In this document: positions 53,978 through 63,609 of the stretch, in pieces
How positions within the stretch are numbered: position 1 is the stretch's first letter
How the letters are laid out: the number at the start of each line of letters is the position of its first letter
From: Tetradesmus obliquus
Taxonomy: Eukaryota > Chlorophyta > Chlorophyceae > Sphaeropleales > Scenedesmaceae
Direction of reading: 5' to 3'
Assembly: GCA_030272155.1 (NCBI GenBank)
Contig: CP126207.1
Location: 806,001 to 870,000 of the forward strand
Length of the DNA: 64,000 nucleotides
Made by a program: the position numbers and the translations under genes
Notes under the pieces: generated by a model
The model's database searches: none
Told to the model about the DNA's origin: nothing
The model's input: only the letters and a program-made list of their open reading frames with translations

Positions 53978-56900
53978 AACTGGACAGGTGATCCCTGCTG
54001 CAATATCTATCACCAACTTGAAGACCTGATCTGGCCAAGAGTGTGTTCAGGGTACACCAGCTGTGTGACAGCACTTGTGGACTTCTGCACCATCACTGGT
54101 GTGCCTAATTGCAGACATGTTTCATACTTCTCTGTACCTTGGATATGTGTGCGCCCAGGCCCCTGTGCGTGCCGGCGCACCGCATGCAGATGAACACCCC
54201 AAGATTGACCGACGCCCAGCTAGCTGTCTCCTTGCAATCGTTGTTGTTGTCATCACACGTGTTACTAAGTTTGTAATGAATATTCAGACTGTGTCCGTAT
54301 TCTTTTTTATCAGACATTTACCTTGGATATGTGTGCGCCCAGGCCCCTGTGCGTGCCGGCGCACCGCATGCAGATGAACACCCCAACATTGACCGACGCC
54401 CAGCTAGCTGTCTCCTTGCAATCGTTGTTGTTGTCATCACACGTGTTACTAAGTTTGTAATGAATATTCAGACTGTGTCCGTATTCTTTTTTATCAGACA
54501 TTTACCTTGGATATGTGTGCGCCCAGGCCCCTGTGCGTGCCGGCGCACCGCATGCAGATGAACACCCCAAGGTTGACCGACGCCCAGCTAGCTGTCTCCT
54601 TGCAATCGTTGTTGTTGTCATCACACGTGTTACTAAGTTTGTAATGAATATTCAGACTGTGTCCGTATTCTTTTTTATCAGACATTTACCTTGGATATGT
54701 GTGCGCCCAGGCCCCTGTGCGTGCCGGCGCACCGCATGCAGATGAACACCCCAAGATTGACCGACGCCCAGCTAGCTGTCTCCTTGCAATCGTTGTTGTT
54801 GTCATCACACGTGTTACTAAGTTTGTAATGAATATTCAGACTGTGTCCGTATTCTTTTTTATCAGACATTTACCTTGGATATGTGTGCGCCCAGGCCCCT
54901 GTGCGTGCCGGCGCACCGCATGCAGATGAACACCCCAACATTGACCGACGCCCAGCTAGCTGTCTCCTTGCAATCGTTGTTGTTGTCATCACACGTGTTA
55001 CTAAGTTTGTAATGAATATTCAGACTGTGTCCGCATTCTTTTTTATCAGACATTTACCTTGGATATGTGTGCGCCCAGGCCCCTGTGCGTGCCGGCGCAC
55101 CGCATGCAGATGAACACCCCAAGGTTGACCGACGCCCAGCTAGCTGTCTCCTTGCAATCGTTGTTGTTGTCATCACACGTGTTACTAAGTTTGTAATGAA
55201 TATTCAGACTGTGTCCGTATTCTTTTTTATCAGACATTTACCTTGGATATGTGTGCGCCCAGGCCCCTGTGCGTGCCGGCGCACCGCATGCAGATGAACA
55301 CCCCAACATTGACCGACGCCCAGCTAGCTGTCTCCTTGCAATCGTTGTTGTTGTCATCACACGTGTTACTAAGTTTGTAATGAATATTCAGACTGTGTCC
55401 GCATTCTTTTTTATCAGACATTTACCTTGGATATGTGTGCGCCCAGGCCCCTGTGCGTGCCGGCGCACCGCATGCAGATGAACACCCCAAGATTGACCGA
55501 CGCCCAGCTAGCTGTCTCCTTGCAATCGTTGTTGTTGTCATCACACGTGTTACTAAGTTTGTAATGAATATTCAGACTGTGTCCGTATTCTTTTTTATCA
55601 GACATTTACCTTGGATATGTGTGCGCCCAGGCCCCTGTGCGTGCCGGCGCACCGCATGCAGATGAACACCCCAACATTGACCGACGCCCAGCTAGCTGTC
55701 TCCTTGCAATCGTTGTTGTTGTCATCACACGTGTTACTAAGTTTGTAATGAATATTCAGACTGTGTCCGCATTCTTTTTTATCAGACATTTACCTTGGAT
55801 ATGTGTGCGCCCAGGCCCCTGTGCGTGCCGGCGCACCGCATGCAGATGAACACCCCAAGATTGACCGACGCCCAGCTAGCTGTCTCCTTGCAATCGTTGT
55901 TGTTGTCATCACACGTGTTACTAAGTTTGTAATGAATATTCAGACTGTGTCCGTATTCTTTTTTATCAGACATTTACCTTGGATATGTGTGCGCCCAGGC
56001 CCCTGTGCGTGCCGGCGCACCGCATGCAGATGAACACCCCAAGGTTGACCGACGCCCAGCTCGGCCGCCCGGCAGGCGATGCATCCTGGCAGTCCGCGCA
56101 GCGCCTGCAGTGCATTGTAAGTGCAGCACGGCACAGTACAGACAAGTTGTTGTTACAGCATACCCAAGTTGACCAAAACCCTAAAACCCCAGCTGGGGCG
56201 CCCAGCAGGCGATGCATCCTGGCAGTCTGCGCAGCGCCTGCAGTGCAGTAGAAGCAAAATAACACAGCACGGCACAGTAAAGGTTTCTTCCTAACCACAA
56301 CATCACCATAAGGCTGGAATTTCGTTTCATTTTGTTTCATCTCTACTAGGGTTGACTGACGCCCAGCTGGGGCGGCCAGCAGGCGATGCGTCCTGGCAAT
56401 CCGCACAGCGCCTGCAGTGCAGTAGAAGCAAAATAACACAGCACGGCACAGTAAAGGTTTCTTCCTAACCACAACATCACCATAAGGCTGGAATTTCGTT
56501 TCATTTTGTTTCATCTCTACTAGGGTTGACTGACGCCCAGCTGGGGCGGCCAGCAGGCGATGCGTCCTGGCAATCCGCACAGCGCCTGCAGTGCAGTAGA
56601 AGCAAAATAACACAGCACGGCACAGTAAAGGTTTCTTCCTAACCACAACATCACCATAAGGCTGGAATTTCGTTTCATTTTGTTTCATCTCTACTAGGGT
56701 TGACTGACGCCCAGCTGGGGCGGCCAGCAGGCGATGCGTCCTGGCAATCCGCCCAGCGCCTGCAGTACAGTAGAAGCGAAATACCACAGCACGGCACATT
56801 AACGACAACGTTTTTTCTAACCACACCATCACTATAAGGCTGGTGTTTCGTTTCATGTTGTTTTGTCTGTACTTGGGTTGACCGACGCCCAGCTGGGGCA

Positions 56901-59900
56901 GCCTGCAGGCGATGCGTCCTGGCAATCTGCACAGCGCCTGCAGTACAGTACAGCACAGCACAGCGCAGCACCCGTTTGCAGACAGGTTGTTGGTTCCTGA
57001 TGAAATGTCAGTAGGCAGTGGATGGTTTCCTTGATTGCAGATTGCAGATGCACCCTGGCAGTCTGCACAGCGCCTGCAGTACAGTACAGCACAGCGCGTC
57101 CACCGATACAGTAACATGGCAAGTTGTTTGTTGTTGATTGTATACCTAATTGAATTGGGTGGTGAATTGGTGTTCCAACCGCAGGCAGGTCCAACCGCAG
57201 GCAGGAATTGGTGTCCCAACCAGATTGTCACAAGTCTGATTGATGCCCAGCTCAGCCTGCCGGCAGGCGATGCATCCTGGCAGTCCGCGCAGCGCCTGCA
57301 ATAAGTTACAAGTGCAGCATGTCATAGTACAGACAAGTTGAGTCGTTGTTGTTGATGTTGTCTCACTGGTGGTGGGGTAGCTTTCCACCCACAGATTGTC
57401 CCAAGATTGACCCACGCCCAGCTAGGCCTGCCTAACTCATCACCCGGTTTCTGGCCTGGTCAGCAGCTCCGCCAACCGCAGCGTGTTCCCCTATTCATAA
57501 CATTTATGCAAGATAACAGCAAAACTGTGCAGATATCCAAATCATGTGGAGCAGCACGCCCTCAAGTTACCGTTTCTTTGGCTCAGGCCGCAGCTGCCGC
57601 AGCTCTGCTAACCTCAGCTGCAGCAATGCAGGGCTGTATGACCAACACAGCAGAAGGTCAAACTCTCCAATACGGCATATTCAAGGCAAGTTCAAGACAC
57701 GCAGTCACCTGTTTTCTGGCCTGGCCAGCAGCTGCCGCAGCTCCGCCACCCGCAGCTTATTCTGCTCACAACAGCACAGCAAGATAAGATAGCAGCCGGA
57801 CTGCGCAACTAACAAGTAATGTGGAGCAGCACGCCCTCAAGTCGCCTGTCTCTTGCTCACGCCGCAGCTGCCGCAGCTCTGCTAACCTCAGCTGCAGCAA
57901 TGAAGTCTCTTATGGATAACACAGCAAATATTCAAAATCTAGTGCCAAAAAAATCACGCCCCAAATATATGTTCAATCACCTGTTTTCTGGCCTAGCCAG
58001 CAGCTGCCGCAGCTCCCCCACCCGCAGCTTGTTCTCCTCAAAACTAACACCCTTGGCCTCCCCAAAACCGCCGCCTCCAGCTGCTAAACCCCGCCCAGGG
58101 CCGGCCGCTAAACCCTGATCCACTGCCGCAAAACCGCTGCCGGCGGCGCTGCTGCTGCCGCCGGGACGCAGCAGTGCGGCGCTGCCGCTGCCTGCGCTGC
58201 CGCCTGCATAGCTGCTGTTATACTGACTGTTATAACGGTTATTATACATGTCATTTGTCGAGACAGCTGCGGGTGCTGCTGCTGCTGCTGCCACGAAGGG
58301 ATCACGTCCTGCTGCTGCGTAGCTACTGCTGCTGCTGCTGCTGTACTGCTGCTGCTGCTGCAGGCCGGTTGGTGACAGCGCCCGCAAGCGGTCTGCTGCT
58401 GCAAATCTGCGCTGCTGCAGTAGCTGAGGGTCCTGCAAGAGCTCCAGCACCGCTGCAGCCCTGCACAATGAAACAATGGCACAAAATCACAAAGGTTGAG
58501 TTGGAGATAAGTGTTTTATCGAACCCTTTCAGCCTCAGTGCTGCAAGTTAACACTGCAGCTGGGGGTCCTGCAAGAGCTCCTGCACTGCTGCAGCCCTGC
58601 ACAATGAAACAATAAGCATAAAATCAGAATAGCACAAGCAACTATACGGATAGACCTCATACTCAGCACTGCATGTTACAACAACAGCAGCTGAGGCTTG
58701 TGCAGCGAATGCGCATCTGGCAGCTTGCCAGCAGCTGCTGCAGCAGCACCTGCAGCACCCTACGGCTATGCAACACACGTCATAGATGACACACATAGTA
58801 AAACAAGATTTAAATTTTGATCCACCTGATCCTGACGTTTGACCCGCAGTCAACGCCGCAGTGTCCGATTGACTCAAAGTTGACCAGCTGCAGCAGCAGC
58901 CCCGGAAGCTCCTTGTAATTACTTTACATGTTATGTAGTAGCAGGAAGAGCGTGTGATGCCCTGGGACTTTTAGCCGACTTTTAGCACTGTTACCACAAG
59001 TCCGGAAGGTAGTCGAATGTTTGACCCACCTGATCCTGACGTTTGACCCGCAGTCAATGCCACGGTGTCCAATGGACTCAAAGTTGACCAGCTGCCGCAG
59101 CAGCGTCTGCAGCTCCCTGCTGCCAGCCAGCTGCACCGCTGCGGTTGAACCGCGCACCAAAAAGAACTCAAGTGCCTACAAGACAAAAGAACAAGGTTTG
59201 TGCAGTTAGCTTTAAGTGGAGGCTCTGAAACCTTAGGGCCCTGCAGCTCTCTGCTGCTGGCCAGCTGTACTGCAGCGCTTGACCCGCACACCAGAAGGAA
59301 CTCAAGTGCCTGCAGGACAGAAGGACAGGGTTTTGGAATTCATGTCAATTTAGGACTCAAGCAAAGCTGTGAAACCTGAAGCCGCTGCAGCTCCCTGCTG
59401 CTGGCCAGCTGTACCGCTGCGCTTGACCCGCACACTAGCAGGAATCCAAGTGCCTGCAGGACAGAAACAACAAGATTTGTGAGGCTAAGGTTCAAATCGA
59501 GGCTCTGAAACCTTAGGGCCCTGCACCTCTCTGCTGCCGGCCAGCTGCACCGCAGCGCTTGAGCCCCGCACCAGCAAAAAATCAGTGCCTGCAGGACAAA
59601 ACAACAGGGTTTCCCGTTTTTCAGGGATTTCATAGCCCCTGCAGCTCCCTGCTGCCGGCCAGCTGTACTGCAGTGCTTGAACCACGCACAAACAGAAACT
59701 CCAGCGCCTGCAGGCGCCCGCCGCACCACTTTTAATTCACAGATTGAGGCTGCCAAAGCTGGAATTGACAGCGCACGCAGCTGCCGCTAATTCTCTCATA
59801 CATCAGATGGTTCTGTGTATTGTGTTCAAAGCCGACTCACCAGCAGTGCCTTGTACACGTTGCGCCACTTCTCAGGACCCCGTGACAGCCGGAACTCCAG

Positions 59901-60188
59901 CACTGCCTGAATAACAGGCAATGTAACACAAATGACATGTTACCAAACGTGTCACAATTTATGGCAGCTCTGCAATGGGCCAGAAAGTTCTGTCGTGAGT
60001 GCTTGAAAAATTTACAACAGCAGAAATTATCCACATGTGCAGCAGGAGGCACATGGGTTTGACAACTTCATTGCAGAGTTACATCAGAAGGTTGTGAAAA
60101 ACTTGTTACTTACAAAAATAACGTAGCAGTGCTCCGGGTTGTGTGACAGGTCAGCCAGCTCAGCCAGCTGCAGCCCAGTGGGTCCCCT

Positions 60189-60236
<48 letters not shown>

Positions 60237-62453
60237 GCGGCGGTGGCTGCAGCTATCAGAGTGCAGTTGGCAGCAAATATGGCATGTCTGTCAGCCATAT
60301 ACACACCCATGTACCAGCACCGCCTACAAACCTGCTGCTGCTGCTGCTGCTGCTGCTGGCTCTGCTGCTGCTAAAAATAACATGCACCATCAAAATACAA
60401 GAGCTCCACAATTAGCCAACACAACAGTCACACTGCAGCTGCAGAACCACAGCCGACTGCAGCCCAGTACTCTATAACTGCCGATCTGCCTAAACCCCAG
60501 GAGGTGTGCACTGTAAACCAAGCGAACGTGTGCATAAAGGGCAAACCACGCACCAAGGGTCCTTTCGTGTGGCTTCTCTTGCTTTTCTCTCCACTGTGGT
60601 GAAGGAGCAAAGGAGCAAAGCCGCTGCCCTGCCTAGAACCCACACTCGTTAGTCAAACCCCAACAATACTAGGCTCCACTGAAGCCCCAAAAACGCACGC
60701 ACCATGGGTCTTTGCGTGTAGCTTCTCTTGCCTTCCTTTCCACAGTGGTGAACGGGTGCAGACGGGCACACCTGACGGCTGTGTTCCCAAAACCCAACAA
60801 ACAACAACAACCCCAAACAACTGTTGTTGTGAGCACAGCGGTTCGTATCTCAAACACGCACCAAGGGTCTTTGCGCGTGGCTTCTCTTGCTTTTCTCTCC
60901 ACAGTGGTGAAAGGATGCAGGCGGCCATACTTGATGGCTGTGCAGTAGTCCCGCAGCCAGGTGTAACCCTCGCGCGTCACCTGTGTTACAACATGATTGT
61001 AAAAGGGCAGAATGACATGTCACCAACTGCGGAGGGGGGATGCGTTGTGTGACCCGCAATTGTCCCGCAGCCAGGTGTAACCCTCGCGCGCCACCTGTGT
61101 TTCACACCCAACGCAACAAGCAGATTGACATGTCACCAGCTGCAGAGAGGGGATGAGTTGTGTGACCCGCAGTAGTCCCGCAGCCAGGTGTAATCCTTGC
61201 GCGTCACCTGTGTTATAACACAAATATGACAAGCAAAGAGACATGTTACGAATTGCGGAGGGGGGATTCGTTGTGTGACCCGCATTAGTCCCGCAGCCAG
61301 GTGTAACCCTCGCGCGTCACCTGTGTTACAAACCCAATGTAACAAGCAGATTGACATGTCACCAGCTGCGGAGAGGGGATGAGTTGTGTGACCCGCAGTA
61401 GTCCTGCAGCCCAGTGTAAACCTCGCGCTTCACCTGTGTTATAACAAAAAAACATAATAATTGCAACATGCAGAGTGACATGTCACAAATTGCTGCCGCA
61501 AAGCAAAATGAGTTGATTGACCCCAGCTGCTGCTGTTCAGTGCGGCAGCTGCCGCGGCCGCCCCCGCCACGGCGCCTCCGCCGCTGCTGCTGCTGCTGAG
61601 TGTGTACTGACGTCCGCGCAATGCGCCAGTGAACCAGGTTGTGCTGCTGCTCCTGCTGCTGCTGCTGCTGCTGCCAGCTCACCTCAGCTACACGCTCCCC
61701 AAGCGCCGCCTTGTTGCCGCCAGGTGGCATGTAGTCACCTGCTGCTGCTGCTGCTGCTGTTGCTGCCTGATCACTTCAGTGATGCGGCTGTTCCGTAACA
61801 CTCGCATGCTGCTGCTGCTGTCAAGTTTCTTGGCGCCTGCTCACCTCAGCCACGTGCTCTCCTGTTGTAATGCAGCACACGTCTGAATGCATGTACATTA
61901 ATGAGTGGAATTTGAATGTGTGTGCCAGCTCACCTCAGCGACACGCTCCCCAAGCCCCGCCTTGTTGCTGCCAGGTGGCATGTAGTAACCGCCACCAGCA
62001 GCCATCATGCCGCTGCTGCTGCTGCCTGCTCACCTCAGCGTCACGACCCTTACACACCAGATGCATGCTGTTGCTGCTACATAACTTTTGCTGCGCCTGC
62101 CCACCTCCCATTGACTACCGAATTCAAATGCTTGTACAAATAAGATGTGGCCATGCAGGCCAGCTCACCTCAGCTACACGCTCCCCAAACCGTGCCTCGT
62201 GCTGCTGCTGCTGCTGCTGCTGCTGTTGATGCTGCTGTGTTACTTTCTACTGCCGGCTCACCTCAGCAACACGCTCCCCAAGCCCCGCCTTGTTGCCGCC
62301 AGGTGGGATGTAGTAGCCGCCACCAGCAGCCATCATGCCGCTGCTGCTGCCGCTGTTGATGGCACCAGGGTACATGCTGCTGCTGCTGCTGCTGACGCCG
62401 GTGTGCATCATGCTGCTGCTGCTGCCGCTGCCGACGGCACTGCTGCCGTACAT
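51234..62453 (-). CDS. ENTH-domain + ARF GAP fusion protein (9 exons, 1058 aa)
   Basis: Minus exons, 5' to 3': 62453-62262, 60980-60862, 60186-60114, 59906-59841, 59175-59030, 58460-57981, 56104-55978, 53486-53215, 52935-51234; 3177 nt, all phases close. ENTH, about residues 65-230: [104 protein letters not shown], about 345-495: [35 protein letters not shown] (zinc Cys 361, 364, 385, 388; Arg finger 393), [32 protein letters not shown], closest to plant AGD5/NEV. The tail is Gln/Ala-rich with clathrin box LLQLD (about 577), DPF (252 and about 680) and NPF (about 701). Exon 6 is one open frame holding the ENTH end and the ARF GAP start, so fusion does not rest on a guessed splice. Expected role: clathrin-coated budding and Arf GTP hydrolysis at TGN/endosomes. 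Odd: Cys364-Cys385 spacing is 20, not 16. ATG 62453 is provisional. Confidence 0.88.
53590..53930 (-). repeat. Three copies of fusion exon 8 acceptor edge
   Basis: On minus, copies of the exon 8 start (AG|GTGCGCTCCTG coding [16 protein letters not shown]) lie near 53600-53648, 53750-53802 and 53877-53922, separated by CAG runs and a 24-G run (53833-53856). The true acceptor is next to 53486. Confidence 0.92.
54127..55977 (-). repeat. 184-bp tandem array: ten copies of fusion exon 7 donor half
   Basis: A 184-bp unit recurs ten times with very few differences. Each codes, on minus, [19 protein letters not shown]...HISK followed by the donor GTAAAT and intron start, but lacks the first two zinc Cys. 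Unit starts step by 184 (for example ORF ends at 54310, 54494, 54678 and so on to 55966). Two variable spots (AACATTGACC/AAGGTTGACC/AAGATTGACC and CCGTATTC/CCGCATTC) show a partly alternating pattern. Confidence 0.97.
56165..57305 (-). repeat. Seven copies of fusion exon 7 acceptor half
   Basis: On minus, copies of CTGCAG|GCGCTGYRCRGAYTGCCAG ([21 protein letters not shown]) lie near 56190-56235, 56355-56415, 56530-56590, 56704-56765, 56880-56945, 57048-57080 and 57245-57300. Three successive units (56351, 56525, 56699) are exactly 174 bp apart and nearly identical. They lie upstream of the true exon in transcript order; the donor-half array lies downstream. Confidence 0.95.
57435..57905 (-). 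repeat. Copies of fusion exon 6 donor edge
   Basis: Minus-strand copies of the exon 6 end ([15 protein letters not shown]) lie near 57705-57765 and 57440-57480, with weaker CGCAGCTGCCGCAGCTCTGC copies near 57585-57610 and 57861-57890. ATGTGGAGCAGCACGCCCTC recurs at 57543 and 57820, so the repeat unit is about 277 bp. Confidence 0.85.
58550..58915 (-). repeat. Copies of fusion exon 6 acceptor edge and exon 5 donor edge
   Basis: A copy of the exon 6 start (minus GCAG|GGCTGCAGCAGTGCAGG) lies at 58557-58605. A copy of the exon 5 end ([23 protein letters not shown]) lies at 58826-58911, downstream of the real donor at 59030. Confidence 0.88.
59235..59715 (-). repeat. Four copies of fusion exon 5 acceptor edge
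   Basis: On minus, copies of CTGCAG|GCACTTGAGTTC ([20 protein letters not shown]) lie near 59240-59310, 59385-59455, 59525-59590 and 59638-59710, before the true exon at 59175. The ENTH alpha-helix coding is well kept. Confidence 0.93.
60545..60800 (-). repeat. Two copies of fusion exon 2 donor edge
   Basis: Minus-strand copies of the exon 2 end ([19 protein letters not shown] plus GTGCG) lie near 60700-60760 and 60548-60600, downstream of the true donor at 60862. Confidence 0.88.
61065..61445 (-). repeat. Four copies of fusion exon 2 acceptor edge
   Basis: Minus-strand copies of ACACAG|GTGACGCGCGAGGG ([17 protein letters not shown]) lie near 61065-61102, 61182-61210, 61300-61330 and 61413-61442, spaced about 116 bp, before the true exon at 60980. 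Confidence 0.92.
61675..62245 (-). repeat. Copies of fusion exon 1 donor edge
   Basis: Minus-strand copies of the exon 1 end ([21 protein letters not shown]) lie near 62165-62195, 62028-62055, 61930-61995, 61840-61865 and 61680-61725. The copy at 61930-61995 is the longest. All keep GCTCACCTCAG (donor, as read on plus). Confidence 0.9.
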
Positions 62454-63430
62454 GCTGCTGTTGCTGCTGCTGGTGCCGCTGCACAGCTGCTGTGTCAGTG
62501 GCCTGCAGCCGGCAGCATGCTGAGCTGCAACTGCATCGCTTGCTGCTGCTGTAGCTTCGTGCTTTGCGGAATTTCGGTCAAACTGTGGTCAAACGGTGGT
62601 TGCAGGAAACCCAAGCGGGATTGCATGAGCAAGGCCAGCACAGCAGCGCTGTTGAAGTGCAAGCGCACTGTATGCACTTGGATACCAAGGCTGTAATGTT
62701 CAAGTATGTGTAAGGTGACACATTGTTTGCTGTCTGGATGTGGTCCGTCCATGGTGCCAATGCTGGAAACAGGTCAGCAACAGGACCACGACAGGGCAGT
62801 TGTGCTGCAGGCACGTGGGGTTTGCAGGCATTGCTGTGCTCATGGAGCATCATCAGCCCTCTATTACCAGCAGGAAGATTTGGATACAGCATTCATTGCT
62901 TGCAGGAGAGTGTAGCTGGCTGCAATCATACTGTATCCATGCACACCTGCTAGTGCTGCTGTTGCAGCACGGCCAGCAGGTCCTGGCGCCAGCCCAGCGC
63001 TGTTCAGCCGGACCAAAAGAATCCTTAAAGCGGTCAAAGTCAAAGGGCAGGTTTTGGGAGTACCGTGCAGCACTGCTGTGGTCAGATAACGGTGTCGAGC
63101 TGGCAACCTCAGTGCAACCCCCTTTGTGATGTATGGTTGACTGAGCCACGTAATCGAGCGGCAACAAGAGTGAACGCTTAACGCAGTCATGGAGGCCGTT
63201 CAGGACGCATGCGAACAAACGAAACAATGACAACAAGGGCTGTTCACAGGGTTTGCTGAGAAGCTTATGGCCGCTGGCGTGGCAGAAAGAAAACGATCGC
63301 GCACTCTATTTCACTTTCAACGAGACACGTTCATCAACAGCTGCATCAAGCGCACTCCTGCTCCCCTTGTGTAAGCCCTTTGTCACGCAATCCTTGCTGT
63401 GCACGCATCCCACCACACAAAACACACACA
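62454..63430. promoter_or_regulatory. Divergent region between the fusion gene and NF-YB
   Basis: 977 bases between two opposed starts, so both promoters should be here. The minus frame upstream of ATG 62453 is open for about 50 codons without ATG, so an extra 5' exon ending in a CAG acceptor is possible. No named element found. Confidence 0.4.
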
Positions 63431-63609
63431 ATGAGTGGTGAGGCAGAAGAGGCTGGTGCTGCGGGACGCGAGCAGGACCGCTACCTGCCGATTGCCAACA
63501 TCAGCAGAATCATGAAGAAGGCATTGCCTGGCAACGCAAAGATAGCCAAGGATGCAAAAGAAGCAATGCAAGAATGCATTTCGGAGTTCATCAGCTTTAT
63601 AACGAGCGA
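63431..63609 (+). CDS. NF-YB: NF-YB (HAP3/CBF-A) histone-fold transcription factor subunit, first exon
   Basis: DNA-binding subunit of the CCAAT-binding NF-Y trimer; nuclear. From ATG 63431 the exon codes a short acidic/Gly leader ([12 protein letters not shown]) and then the N-terminal half of the NF-YB core: [48 protein letters not shown]. These match the DNA-contacting segment and helix alpha-2 of the family. The exon ends at GA|GTGAGT after 179 bases (phase 2), which fits the usual next residues E-A-S-D-K-C. No continuation is seen before 64000; the window ends in a CTG run that may be the approach to the next (CTG)nCAG acceptor. So the gene is partial in this window. Confidence 0.92.

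Noticed and set aside
54127..56050. CRISPR-like direct repeat array
   Set aside because: Units are contiguous 184-bp copies with no unique spacers, in a eukaryotic intron; the repeat encodes half of an ARF GAP exon.
57300..58460. Two separate minus-strand genes, an epsin-like one and an ARF GAP one
   Set aside because: Exon 6 holds the end of ENTH and the start of ARF GAP without a stop, and its donor phase fits exon 7. No stop, poly(A) motif or new start lies between them.
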